In this document: piece after piece, positions 11,671 to 24,464 of the stretch
How the letters are laid out: each line of letters starts with the position of its first letter
Position numbering within the stretch: position 1 is the stretch's first letter
DNA from: Ailanthus altissimus
Lineage: Eukaryota > Streptophyta > Magnoliopsida > Sapindales > Simaroubaceae
Reading direction: 5' to 3'
NCBI GenBank assembly: GCA_946807835.1
Contig: OX327710.1
Location: 19,580,501-19,644,500, forward strand
DNA: 64,000 nucleotides
Notes under the pieces: model-generated
Told to the model about the DNA's origin: nothing
What the model saw: the letters and a program-made list of their open reading frames with translations, nothing else
The model's database searches: none
Translations under genes and position numbers: made by a program

Positions 11671-13284
11671 AAGAAAATTCATTTTATTTATATAAGCAAC
11701 ACATCTACCCACTTCACCCAATCCAACGCCACCACTTAACCATTTTATTTTATATTTTATTCTTTCTTTTCTTAATTGCTTTTGCCTCCTCTCATTTGCA
11801 TCTAGCTTAAATGAAACAATTTATTTCATTTCTTTATGCACCACAGCTGGCCATAAAATCCAATAAGATGAAGCCATCACTTGAAATATCCCATGCCACA
11901 TGGCTTGAATCCTTAATCAAGCAACCTACTCACCCGTTACTATTATTATTATATTATTATTCAAGCTAGTCATCACTTGAGAAATTAAATTTCATGTGCA
12001 TTAAAATTGCAGTAGTGGTGTATAATTTGTGTTTGACTTCTTTATTAGTGTAGTAATTTAAAAGTTTCTCCTCATAAAAAAAGTTAATTAATGATTCTTA
12101 TTAATCAAAAATCAAAAATCAAAAATCAAAAATCAAAAATCATATCTTAATTTTTAGAACGATAAAATATATAAGGAGTAAAAATCAAACTTTTCTCAAA
12201 TTTTCCACATGTTTTCTTTTTCATATTGAGAAAACGCGAGGGAGAGGTTGAGTAGTTTAAATTTATCTTTGTGTAATTAAATTCAGCCCACTAGCATTGA
12301 CAACTCACAATCTTTAATTTCGGTCTTTACTTTTTCTTTTATGTTTTCACTCAGTTGGGTTCTGGGCTTGTTGGGATTATTTTTAGTATAAGTCCAACAG
12401 AGCCTCTCTATAAGTGAAGGAATATGCCCTCCTAAAGAAATTCTTAGACAAGCTTTTTCATTTACACAACACTCAAGACCAACTGGGAGCACTGCATTTT
12501 CTAATCCGAAAAGTCTTGCGTATACACTCATTTATGTTGATTTGTTAGAGGGTGTCTAATTAAGGAAACATTTCCACTCTTTCATGCAAACATGTTGCCT
12601 TTTATATAAAGGTAAGGGTTTGTTTTATTTTTTATCATAACTTTTATTCTTCTGAGCTCTCTTACAGAAACAAGGGAAACTTTATTCTTTGTCTTTATTT
12701 TTCTTTTTACAACATGGGAAAGGATATCAACTCTCTTTCTATTGAGATTTGGGATCTGCATCGTAAGGATCTTCACAGAGAACCCCAAACAGTATTTTGA
12801 GAAGAGCTTTTTTTTTATTTTAAGAGCATTTGAAATGCTTTAGAACAAATTACTATACAGATAATAAAGTATTGAAATTTACTCATGGCAACATCATTTA
12901 TTGGACTAAGTAAATTATTATGTATTAGTTCTAATAAATCAGTAATCTGGTGTTCAATACCTACATAAGAATTTGGTTATTTTTTCTTGAGTTCAAAATT
13001 CATAAATTGGTCAAGGTTCCTTAATTAGATCAAATATCTGATCATCCTTTACTAGAGTGATAGTTGTCTCATGGTTACAAGACCTAATTTTTTGAACTAT
13101 TATTCTTTATTATTCAAAGTTCGTTGAACTACTATTTATTCTGTTCACCTAGACATTCAAGACATTTTCTGTTGTATTTAAGATATAGTAGCCATTCATT
13201 ACTTGACATTCAGTTAACAAAACATAATTTTTATCGCATAAAAATAAGAAACTATTCTCAATATTTTTATGATAACCCTCTTCA
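11671..13284. other. Non-coding AT-rich stretch with short tandem repeats
   Basis: No gene or recognisable element was found. It contains a TTA/ATT microsatellite at 11939-11962 and about five and a half copies of the 7-bp unit ATCAAAA at 12103-12142. Open frames here (for example antisense 12283-12531) have no recognisable motif. Confidence 0.5.
12103..12142. repeat. 7-bp minisatellite (ATCAAAA)n
   Basis: About 5.5 perfect copies of ATCAAAA in direct repeat. Confidence 0.9.
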
Positions 13285-15085
13285 TCTACTACAAAGAGTG
13301 ATATGATTTGCCTAATAATGTTTGACACAAAACAACAGTTTTATAACATAATGATTCTGCCAGAATGAATAAGTGACCTAAAAGGTCTTAACAGCTACCA
13401 TGTCTAATAAATCTCTATTTTCCACGCAAAGCCGTATTTTTATTTTCTTAGCTTCATAACATTCCTAAAATCATGGAACAATTTATAAATATGAGAAGGA
13501 TAGGCAATATCTTATACCCCTACACCTCTAGCATCATATGCTATTGAAATGTCAATGTTTGGTTAAACAGATACTTAAAGGATCTATCTATTCTAAGTCA
13601 ATGTGCCTTGAACAGTAACACTTACTATATCAAACTTTATTATTGTGGAAACACTTTCCATTATGACTATTCTCTATTTGTGGTTTGAATATATTAAATA
13701 ATTTTTCAAATTGAGCATTATACTACCTGCATATCTTATGTGTACATGCTTATGCTGAAGATCATTAGATATCGAGGTCATGATATATGATTTGACTCTA
13801 AAATCATTCTCAATCTATTTTCAATAATTTTTTACATCTTCTAAAGAGATATTATCATAAATGCCTCTCAATTAGCCTATCTGTTTACTATAGGGAGTGA
13901 TATGATTCGCCTAATAATGTTTTGTACAGTATAGTAGTTTTATAGTATAATGTTTCTTCCAGAATAGAGAAGTGACAAAAAAAACGTCCTAACATCTACC
14001 ACGTCTAGAAAATCTCTATTTTTCACGTGAAGCCGTACTTCTATTTTCTTTTCTTCATAGCATTTCTCAAATCATGCAATAGCTTGCAAATATGAAGAGG
14101 ATAGACAGTATCTCATACCTCTACATCTCTAGCATCATATGCTATTAAAATGTCAATATTTGATTAAACAGATATCTAAGGGATCTATCTATTCTAAGTC
14201 AAGTTGCCTTGAACAGTAACACTTACTATATCAAACTTTATCATTGTGGAAACACTTTTCATTATGACTATTCTCTATCTGTGCCTTAAATATATCAAAT
14301 AATTTTTCAAATTGAGCACTATACTACTTGTATATCTCATGTGCACATGCTAATGCTGAAGATCATTAGATATTGAGGTCAGGATATATGATTTGACTCT
14401 TAAATCATTCTCAATCAATTTTTGATAAATTTTCATATCTTCTAAAGAGATATTATCACAAATGTCTCTTAATTAGTCTCTCTGTCTACTACAGAGAGTG
14501 ATATTATTCGCCTAATAATATTTGGCACAATATCGTAGTTTTACAGCATAATGATTATGCCAAAATAGAGAAGTGATCTAAAAAACCCTAAAAGCTACCA
14601 CGTCTAGAAAATATTTATCTTTCACACAAAGTCGTATTTCTCTTTCTTTATTTCGTAGCATTCCTCAAATCATGCAACAGCTTGCAGATATGAAGAGGAC
14701 AAGCAATATCTTATACCTTTACATCTCTAGCATCATATGCTATTGAAATATCAATGTTCGATTAAACAGATATCTAAGGGATTTATCTATTTTAACAAGA
14801 TGCCTTAAATAATAACACTTATTATATCAAACTTTATCATTATGAAAATATTTTTCATTATGACTATTTTCTATCTCTGGTTTGGATATATCAAATAATT
14901 TTTCAGACTGAGCACTATACTACTTACATATCTCATGTGTACATGCTTATGCTGAAGATCATTAGATATCAAGGTCAGGAGATATGATTTAACTCTCAAA
15001 TCATTTTCAATCCATTTATGATAAATTTTCACATCTTTTAAAGAGATATTATAAAAAATGCCTCTTCATTGTCTTCTGATCTATG
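13285..15085. repeat. Three-copy tandem array with ~600-bp period
   Basis: Three units begin at about 13286 (CTACTACAAAGAGTGATATG), 13885 (TTACTATAGGGAGTGATATG) and 14486 (CTACTACAGAGAGTGATATT). Further anchors recur at the same spacing, such as CATCTCTAGCATCATATGCT and GCTGAAGATCATTAGATAT. Spacing is 599-601 bp and the copies differ by scattered substitutions and small indels. Each unit is full of stops on both strands, so I call no gene. It could be a short satellite block or triplication of a repeat I do not recognise. Confidence 0.85.
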
Positions 15086-15209
15086 ATATATCCAACTTTT
15101 TTTTTGAATTTAGAACAATTCATTGATTTTTTATTAAGTTGAAATATTTTTTGGTACTCTTTAGTTGATGTACATTAATCAAGTACATTAACAGATTGCT
15201 TGTACTTAT

Positions 15210-15297
15210 CTTATCTCTATAAGACAAGTATCTTATCACTATAAGACAAGTATCTTATCACTATAAGATAAATATCTTATCTCTATAAGACGAATTA
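15210..15297. repeat. 22-bp palindromic minisatellite
   Basis: Four tandem units of the pattern CTTATCTCTATAAGACAAGTAT. Inside each unit TCTTAT and ATAAGA form an inverted repeat around a four-base loop, so each copy can fold into a small hairpin. Confidence 0.85.
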
Positions 15298-16440
15298 AGA
15301 GATGTGTAGTGGAATATTTTTAATCATTAACAAATAATGCTTTTAGATCATGGGTATAATTTTTATATAATTTTTAATCTAAAACGCCCTCTTATTATTT
15401 TATATAATTTTTTTAATCTTTCAAAGGGAAAAATAATAGTTTAAACTCTTTTAAACTATACAGCAGGAAGTGGACCATATTGGCATTTTATTTCCAATGT
15501 ACACTGTAGCAATCTAGCTCTTTGTAAACCTAAAATGTAAACAACTCTTGTCAATTGCATCTCATGCAACTCTTGCTCCTGATCCCGGTTACATCTTATC
15601 CACACACTGTAGCGATCTAGGATAAATGTATTCCAGATTAACTTATCAATAACCAATATTGTGCTACCTATACTACCCGTACATTATAGTGATCTAGGGC
15701 AATAATTTCGCATACATTTGTCTGATCTCATGTGTAACCAGTATACCCCAAATTACACTGACTAAATCTCTTACACTATAGCGATATTGAAAAAAGACCG
15801 ACGTGATCTATTTAACACCGTATTGACAAGATGGACTAATGTAAAACACTATCTCATAATATAATACAATTTAATCTGATTAAGAGAGATTTTTAAATAA
15901 TGAGTCTTATCTCATAAAGAGGTGATTCTTAATTATTCATTTATTTGTGTAAACACAACTAACCCCCACCAGTAGGGCTCTCATTGTGGTTATTAGCATA
16001 GAAGCATGATGCTGGTTTATAATGCAGACTAATAACTCTTATCACTGCATCTCATAAACTCCTACATGTATAAATTAATTTTAAAATACTATTTAAAAGT
16101 ACTGTAAAAAGTACTATTTGAGTAAATAGTATCAGCACCGTGGTGCTAGCCTTTAAGAGCTACGATGATAGGGCTTGGATGCCCCAGTGCTGTAGTATTA
16201 GCTTACTACGTTGTAGTGCTAGAGGTCAGAACCTTAGCACTGTGGCGCTAAGCCTTGAGCGCTGTGGCACTAGGGCCTGAAAACCTAGTGCTGCAATGTT
16301 TCTCATCCAGTACTGGGCACTCTAGCTGCTGTTTTCCTGGTTTTAGCATCTTTAACACTTCAAATGTACAACCATAGCCTCAGAACTTCACTAACAACAT
16401 AATTACACTAAAAAATACCCAATCGGACACCAAAAAGTAC
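15298..16440. other. Non-coding stretch with dispersed short repeats and a decayed GC-word block
   Basis: A motif like ACACTGTAGCGATCTAGG recurs in degenerate form near 15500, 15605, 15683 and 15775. At about 16128-16330 the sequence becomes richer in GC, with repeated words such as CTGTGGCGCTAAGCC, a decayed relative of the GC-rich block in the LTRs at 616, 3655 and 5973. It probably belongs to the interior of the element whose primer site is at 16441. No coding frame was recognised. Confidence 0.5.
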
Positions 16441-16452
16441 GCTCTGATACCA
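16441..16452 (-). promoter_or_regulatory. tRNA-iMet type primer binding site
   Basis: GCTCTGATACCA on the plus strand is a perfect reverse complement of TGGTATCAGAGC. It sits at the left edge of the large LTR that follows, which makes that LTR a minus-oriented 5' LTR rather than a solo copy. Confidence 0.7.
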
Positions 16453-19400
16453 TTTATTAGGTGCAGTTCAAAACCTAATCTATTGGGTACGTATGCACAT
16501 GGTACATGTGTCTGTTGTTCATATATATGCTTCACATACAATATATATACACAATTCATGCATCTTATACATAAACATGCATAGCGAAAGTTGGAAATCT
16601 AATTTCTTAAAATGATAAACACAATAAAATTTTCATTTCATTACATTAATGAAATTATATAAACTATATATTAATCATATTAATACCAAGATTGAGAATA
16701 ATTACTTGACAAGCCTTTAGAATAGTTTTAACTAGAATACCGCTTGAAATGGACCCGTTGGCAATTCTAGCACTCAACGGGGTGAGCTTAAGTTGCTAGA
16801 ATAGTAACCTTAATTGTTAGCACTCATTTCAGTCTTAAACCCCGACTAACTCTTAATCTGTGTAATCTAACATTTAGACTATATCCTAAGCTATACTCTT
16901 TAACTTGGAAAATTTGTTTCAAAGTAATAGAAATAATTTTTCTAATACAACCCTTGTATGAAAAAAATAATTTTCTATATTAATCTTTTGGTGGCAGGCC
17001 AATTTGGAAGAGAAAAAAATGATTGTTTTTTTTCAATATTTGAAAGATAAAAGAACAAACATTTTTGCTCTCTCATTTCTCCTCCAAGTTGCCAACCCAC
17101 CTCCAAACACTTTTGGTTCAAATTCATCAAAATGATTTTTTTTTTCACACCTCTTTGCTTAATGGCCGGCCAAATATATCTCTCATTCACCAAATGCATT
17201 ATCATTGTATTTGTAAAAGAAAAAACAATTTTTGCTTTTTGTAGTAAAATTACTTATTATAAGACATTAGCTTAACAATTAAGTAATGAGAAAATATCGA
17301 AGTTGGCCTTAGCCATTAAGTCATCTAAATATCTAATTAAACCTAACTTTTGGTTAATATTTAACCATGGTTAGCTAATTAACCTAGGTTAGGCTAGAAT
17401 TTTCTTAACCATTAAGCTTAGTTAGATATTTAGGTTAACCTAATCCTAGTTAACTATTAACTTAGGTTAAGTTTAGATTTATTTAACCATTAAAAAAATA
17501 ATTTAATTATTTAATAATTAAATAATCAACTAAGTAAAATTACCTTTGAATCCTCACTTGATTACCAAGTTAACCCAAAGTGGATCCCACTTAATCACAC
17601 AATTGAGTAAATTTAACTAAAGGCTCACTATGCATCATGTGTCACCATTTAGTTGGTCAATAACAATTGTTAACTAATTAATGTACTTAACACTTAAGTC
17701 TTGACACACGAGCATCTCGACTAAAATAAATTTACGATTTTGCCAGAAATTACTAGATCGAACAATTCAATCTGGTACGTTGCCCCAGTGTACAACTATT
17801 ACACTTCTTATTGTGGGACTCCCTAGGTCCATGATTGTGATGCTATAATAGCCTAGTGTAAGTGCACGCTATCGTTTCAAGTAATATAGGATTTTAAGTC
17901 CAGATATCGATCTCACAAGGACTATGCAATCTAATTTTATAAATCAAGTACTAAAATTATACCTACCTAACTTTTATTTAGAAAATCACAATCTGAAATT
18001 TATTTAACTAATCTAATTCTATCAATTAACCTAAACAAAGTAAAGAGTAGAATTTACAAATAAAAATAATCTATGGTTTTGACTCGTCCCCTAGTATTTC
18101 ATTGGACTCATTAACCCCTTAGTTAATCCCTTAATACCAATTGATTAGCTTAGACACTATCTCATCACAAGCCTCTGTCGATGGTCAAGTGACTATATTA
18201 CGCATTCTAACAATCACCTATATGTCTATGGTAATCAAATCAGAATGTAATTCATTAAGATTAAGTTTAAATTATACCATACATACCACCTAGGTATATG
18301 TCTATCCTAGATGGAATTCATAGTTGTTACCCTATGATCATGCATCAAATTATCTTAGACTAAACACATAAATCCCTTTGTAAAGTTCATCATGGTTCCT
18401 CAATCATTCAAAATATTGATAAGGTATAATGAAAGTATTAAACACAAGATAGAATGAATCAATTGAATGTATCAAGTTCATAAACTAAAAATTAACATAA
18501 TCTAAATTCATACTAAGTTCACATAGTCTAACCCTAAATGAACAAATTAGCCCATCACAAAATCAAAAGTATCAAACTAATTCATAAAGATCAACAAAAA
18601 AAAGAATATAATGATAAAGAAAGAGAAGAAAAACTAATCAAAGTGACTCATTGATGTGCTTCTCCCTCAATCTTAACTTGAAGCTTGAATCTTGATCTTG
18701 ATTCTTCAATCTTTGGCTTTGATCTTTGATTTTATATTGTGAATTCTCTCTAAGTTTTTACCTTTTTTTTTCTCTTTTTCTCTCCTCCTCCTTTAAGGTT
18801 TTTTTGGCCTTCTATTTATAGGTATAATGAAAGCATTAAACACAAGATAGAATGAATCAATTGAATGTATCAAGTTCATAAACTAAAAATTAACACAATC
18901 TAAATCCATACTAAGTTCACATAGTCTAACCCTAGATGAACAAATTAACCCATCACAAAACTAAAAGTATCAAACCAATTCATAAAAGATCAATAAAAAA
19001 AGGAATATAATGATAAAGAAATAGAAGAAAAACTAATCAAAGTGACTCCTTAATGTGCTTCTCCCTAAATCTTGACTTGAAGCTTGAATCTTGATATTGG
19101 TTTTTCAATCTTTCACTTTGATTTTTGATTGTGTTGTGAATTCTCTCTAAGTTTTTGCCTCTTTTTATTCTCTTTTTCTCTCCTCCTCCTTTAAGGTTTT
19201 TTTGGCATTTTATTTATAGGTTTTTTTTCCTTCAAATTACTGTTCACGAGTTACTGTTCACCGACATTATTCCCCCATAAGCGCAGCGGCGCTCAGTAGC
19301 TGAGCGCTGCGGCTCCCAGCCCTAGTGCCTCTTTCGTATTTTGAGAGTAACTTCTTCGTTTAACTTCCGATTTGCCTCCCGTTTATTCCTATACGTCACA

Positions 19401-20643
19401 TTTTTCATCGTGCATCTATTTACGATCAGCAAATACAATTAAATAGCCAAATATTTATAATTTGGATCAAAATACGAAAGTTAGGTACAAATCATACTAG
19501 TGCTTTTATGCCCTTATCAGTCCACGCCTAATTTGTCAAATGAAACTGTTCCATAAATCAGTGACTAATGTCCTACGCACACGTCATAGATATAACAAAT
19601 AGCGTGTTAGACCATACAAGCTAAGGTCATAGCGTATACGTATAATCCTTCTGTCACCTATATTCTAGAAGAACGGGGATATAAATCAGTACCGTCAAAT
19701 CCTCATATGCTCATCTGTGAACTTATCTCCAAATTTGTATTTCGTCAAATAATATCTGCAAACTCTTTTTTGATCATGTTTAACCTTATGAAAAACTCTT
19801 TTTTCAAGGTTACGTGCTTGTGGCCACAAGACTTCCTGCAATACAATCTTAGAGCATCTGGATATATAAACTTCATTATAGGAGCTAACTGATCCCATAT
19901 CTACGCACACTAAACTCTATGAGCATCAAATCATATCCAGCGACACGCAACGATCATATCATAAAAGGTATTTGATATGCGTGGAACCAAAACATGGTGG
20001 ATCACTCATAAGCCCACCGCAACCCTTAGGTCAAAGGATCACAAATATTACTCAACTTGAGAAGACTCACCATTTATAACTTTATAGATTATCCATTGGC
20101 GTCCTCGTGAGTTTGTTTAATATCCTATCCTAATTTGATACCTGCATACCTATACAAGCTCTAAGCTTAAGTCAATTAAGAACAACTATCTATACCCTAC
20201 AGATATAGACATACACAGAGCTATTTAAAAGAGATCCATAGACAGACAACATTGATGAAAATAGATAGGAATATAGTGTTTAAGAATATACTTGCATGAT
20301 GACATTTTCTTGTACCTCTTTGCAAATATGTCATTACGAGTATATTCTCAAGTCTTTGTCCTATTACAGACAAGGCTCTAAATCCTTTGATATGGTTGAA
20401 TCTTATAACCTACTAACTCTTAGCATTCATAACTCTCAGTGTTGCTAACTCTTAACCCTAATCTAAACTCTTTTAGACCAGATCTGTACTTTTTCATATC
20501 ATATAATGTTTGTAACGTTACAAGTATTGTACAATATACGTATTTAATAATAACGATTATACTAAAAATATATATTGTATAAATGTTAACAATTAATATT
20601 CATACAACATTAGAATGACATGTAAGCACCAGCTCTAATAACA
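16453..20643 (-). mobile_element. Large LTR (family shared with 24465-26499 and 32637-33985), split by a solo LTR
   Basis: Collinear with the clean 2035-bp solo LTR at 24465-26499. Shared blocks are a left block with CGGTGGGCTTGGTGAG-like sequence (16740-16800), the segment GGGACTCCCTAGGTCC, then after the nested insertion TATAATCCTTCTGTCA, the GTGGCCACAAGACTT segment (19820) and the end near 20600-20643 (AGAATGACATGTAAGCACC). In minus reading it starts TGTTATTAGAGC. Without the nested copy it is about 2.5 kb. The right edge cuts into a copia gag relic; the left edge abuts the primer site at 16441. The exact left terminus is eroded. Confidence 0.7.
17832..19519. mobile_element. Nested solo LTR with perfect GTCCA target duplication
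   Basis: The 1688-bp block starts TGATTGTGATGC and ends CCCTTATCA. It is flanked by GTCCA at 17827-17831 and 19520-19524. Removing it restores collinearity of the host LTR with the copy at 25350-25390, which proves insertion. It has no coding sequence. About 390 bp are tandemly duplicated inside it (near 18420-18820 and 18820-19215). A small GC-rich block, GCGCAGCGGCGCTCAG, lies near 19277. Confidence 0.9.
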
Positions 20644-21040
20644 ACTTCTTCTTGACATACAAATAATTCAACAAGGGCTTCGTCATGTAGTGGGCATCAA
20701 GATTCTTCTAAAGATCTATTATTGTCTTTTCTTCAACCACCTCCCTCAGAAATTTATCACTTAAAGACAGAACAATAGTACTATAGACTCTCTATGAATG
20801 ATTTTTTTATCTGAGTCGAATCTAAGTATTGTAGGTTTCTTCTTTTCATTAATTGTTGCTTAAGTCTCTTCAAGGGCTAAATCTAACCCTTGACTTATCA
20901 GTAGAGCCATAACATTTTCCTATCATAGAAATCATTATAGTATTTGAACTTCTCAACCTCATATTTTTGATTTTTCATAGTTGAACAACCTATGTTCTTG
21001 ATATACCACTTAGGCATTGACCTTGACTTTGATACTAATT
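20644..21040 (-). pseudogene. Copia gag N-terminal relic
   Basis: Minus-strand reading gives MALLISQGLDLALEE (from about 20910), then broken frames, then MTKPLLNYLYVKKKL near 20690-20644. These align in order with the gag of the element at 3655-6833 (MALLVKEVLDSALEK and MKKSLTNRVLMKKKL). Several stops are present. It is cut at 20643 by the large LTR. Confidence 0.65.
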
Positions 21041-21640
21041 TGTCAGAGTTTTTTAGTGTACACTTTAAAAACTCCTGAGCACTTTATAGAAGACTTTAAT
21101 CACGAATATTCAAGAATAAGAAAAGATCACACATAGGAGATAAACAATCACACACAGGCATAAGAGAGTTACGTAGTTCACAACAAATGCCTATGTTCAT
21201 GGTGGATCATAGGATCTTTACTTCTTTTATTCAAATAAAAAAGATCTTTCACAAGAAATAATCAATGAATATAATAATAGACAAGCTCTTAAGGGATCTA
21301 TCGGTACTTTCTTATACACACTATACTCAAGCACACCTATGGCACTCTTTTTGTGCACCTAACATTCAAGTGCTCTCTAACTCTCTATTTTCTTTCTTGG
21401 AGTTTCCCTCTAATGCTTAATTATTCTAAAGGATTATAAGAATTTATATAGGCTTCAAAATATCCTTAAAAATTTTATTTCTAATTAGAATAAAAATTCG
21501 TATATTGTAGGAGTTAGAAAATTGACTTTAAAAATAAAGAGACCATTTAGAAAGGAAAAAAAAATAATTTGTCTCAGTTGAATAGATTAATTATCCTAGC
21601 TTCATGATTGGGGAAGTATACACTTGACCACTCAACCACA
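21041..21640 (-). repeat. Decayed LTR of the gag relic
   Basis: The block starts TGTCAGAGTTTTTTAG, three bases from GATACTA, an eroded primer site. It contains TTACGTAGTTCACAACAAATG and ATGGTGGATCATAGGATC, the same order of motifs as the LTRs at 616, 3655 and 5973. The far end is not defined before the next element at 21728. Confidence 0.55.
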
Positions 21641-21727
21641 CTATCACATGCAATGAAAATCATTTTAAAATTTAAAAGGTGTATCAAAGTGAAGTATAAT
21701 CTTTAAAATTTATTAAATAGTTACCTA

Positions 21728-22016
21728 TGATGTGAATAATAGGATGAAGAAGAAAAAATTTTGAACTAGAATATAAAGTGTAAATATAAGTAAACACTTT
21801 TACAAATTATTAATATTTGTACTTGTTTCTCACTTGTACATAAATGAAAACACTCACCTATATTTATAAAGTAAGAGAATAAGAAAGAAATGAAAAGTTT
21901 TCAATGTGAAATTTTGGTGGAGGACACTGTTCATGGTACTGTTCACTAATACGGTATTGTTCATCTATATAATACTATTTATTTATACGACATTATTCAC
22001 TATTATATTTATAACA
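21728..22016 (-). repeat. 3' LTR of the copia element
   Basis: This LTR of about 289 bp ends TTTATAACA in plus reading and is collinear with 29748-30057 (shared TTTTGAACTAGAAT and TTTCTCACTTGTACATAAAT). The adjacent CTCCCCCTTGG at 22017-22027 is the complement of the polypurine tract. Confidence 0.8.
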
Positions 22017-22291
22017 CTCCCCCTTGGACTCCACCATAATCCCAACTTTCCCTTTAGGATATACCATTTTTAATTGTATTTTACATTGCCAAAGAAATAC
22101 AACTCTATTTTGTATAATGGTGTATAACGTTTTTAATATTGCCTCATTAAAAACCTTGCCAGTAAAACGTAGTGGGATAAAACCTAGTCGAAGGAAAAAA
22201 GAGTGCAATACATGTTTGTAACTAACACTTTTCTTCTTCTGAAAGAATATGCTCCCCCTGATGAAATGCTCCCATTCAAAGTAACATCCTA

Positions 22292-24464
22292 TCAGTTTAC
22301 CAACTTGTTGAGCCGACGCATGCCAATCTTGTAAATCAGTTTCTCAAAAGTTGAAGTTAATAGAGATTTAGTGAACAAATCTGCAAAATTGTCAATAGAA
22401 TGTATTTGTTTCACATCAATCTTCTTATTTTGTTGCAGTTCATGGGTGTAGAAATTTTTTAGAGAAATATGTTTGGTTCTATTTCCTTTGATATATCCGC
22501 CTCTAACTTGAGCAATACAAGTTGCATTATCTTCATATATTGTTGTTGGAATATCTACTGCAGAAGGTAGGATACATGTACTCTGAATGTGATGAATGAC
22601 GGATCGTAGCAATATGTATTCCCGACGTGCTTTGTGAAGTGCAAGAATCTCAAAGTGATTTGATGAGGTGGCAACAAAAGTTTACTTTGTGGATCGCCAT
22701 GAGATTGCTGTATTGTTATAGGTAAAAACATAACCTGTTTGTGAGCGAGCCTTATAAAGATCAGATAAGTACCCAGTATTTGTATATCTAACTAGATCTG
22801 AATTTTCTGTTAGTTTAGTAGAATACAATAGTCCCAAATTTATTGTTCCACATAGATAACGAAATATATATTTGACACCATTCCAATGACGTCGGGTTAA
22901 TGTAGAGCTAAATATTGCCAATAAATTTACTGCAAAAGCTATGTCTGGTTTAGTACATTGGGCTAAATATAATAAAGCACTAATTGCATTTAGATATGGT
23001 ACTTATGGACCAAGTATTTTCTCATCATCTTCTTTGGGACAGAATGGATCATTTTTATGATCAAAAGACCGAACAACCATAGGGGTACTTAATGGATGGG
23101 CTTTATCCATGTTGAATCTTTTTAAAATCTTTTCAATATAGGTAGATTAATGGATAAAGATTCTATTTGATCTTATTTGGTCTTCCTTAGGTTTTTCATT
23201 TCAAACTCCTTCTTTAAGAATTCTGCAGTTTTCAAGAGCTCTTCAGGAGTCCCGATCAAATTCATGTCATCCACATATACAGCTACAATAACAAATCAAG
23301 TGTTTGACTTCTTTATGAATACACATGGACATATTAGGTTGTTAATATAACATTTTTTTATCAAATATTCACTTAGACGGTTATACCACATGCGCCCATA
23401 TTGTTTTAATCTATACAAAGATTTCTGTAGCTTAATTGAATACAAATTTTGATTATATGCTTTAAGCATTTTAAATCCTTTAAAGATTTTCATATAAATA
23501 TCAGTGTCAAGTGATCCATATAGATATGCCATTACTACATCCATAAGATGTATACCAAGATTTTCTGAGACTGTCAAACTTATCAGAAATCTAAATGTAA
23601 TTGTGTCCATCACGGGGGAATAAGTTTCACCATAATCAATACCAGGTCTCTACGAGAAACCTTGATCAGCAAGTCTTGCTTTGTATCTGATAACTTCATT
23701 ATTTTCATTACATTTCTGTACAAAAACCCATTTATGTCCTACGGGTTTGACATCTTCAAGTGTTCGGACTACATGTACAAATACTTCTCGTTTAGTTAGT
23801 GAAGTCAATTCTATTTGTATTGCTTCTTTCCATTGAAACCAATCATGCATTTCTCTACATTCATCAATAGATTGTGACTCAAAATCAACATTCATAATTT
23901 CAGTGGCTATTGCAAATGAGAACACATTATCAACAATTATTTTATCTCGTTGCCACATTTCTTTTGTATAAGCATAATTTATACTATTTTCTTCATTTTG
24001 AAACTCTGTCGTCTCTTCTGGGACTAATATTTCTTCTAAAACTTTTGTCTCTTTAGGGACATATGTCACTTCAGTGACTTGTGTTTCTTCAAGGACTATT
24101 AATCTTTCTGTTATTTTAAAGAATGTGGATTCATTTGCTCGAGCATTATTTTCAATAGGATCCTGTATTTTTATTTTTCTTTTTCGCGGAACAATATCCT
24201 TTAAACCAATTAGTCTACCACGCTTCTGGCGTGCCGCGGATGATTCATTTGCTGCTATTTGATTATATTTTTCTATAGGAACAATCACCCGAGTTGTTTA
24301 TTAGCAGCTGGTATATATGATTTGGTTACTTTTAATGCATCTATAAATGCGTTTGGAAATTCATTTGCTATTCTTTGAAGATGAACAATTTTTTACACCT
24401 CATTTTCACATTGAGTTGTATAGGGTCTAAATGAGACATAGTGATCGTTTTCCAAGAAAGTTCA
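22292..24464 (-). pseudogene. Copia reverse transcriptase and RNase H, decayed
   Basis: The RT entry region reads MHDWFQWKEAIQIELTSL and VKPVGHKWVFVQKCNENN (24288-23650). After a stop following DQGFS it continues with the palm segment MDVVMAYLYGSLDTDIYMKI (23613-23296) and AVYVDDMNLIG (about 23275), which holds the catalytic YVDD. RNase H follows as YIFRYLCGTINLGLLYS (22921-22682) and IYEDNATCIAQ with TKHISLKNFYTHEL (22612-22292). Stops and frame changes between these pieces rule out a functional product. Confidence 0.85.

Noticed and set aside
15210..15297. Regularly repeated palindromic units suggestive of a CRISPR array
   Set aside because: Units are contiguous without unique spacers and the context is a plant genome.
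19695..19910. Overlapping open frames on both strands
   Set aside because: They lie inside the 2-kb LTR family and recur only as LTR sequence at 25560-25760.
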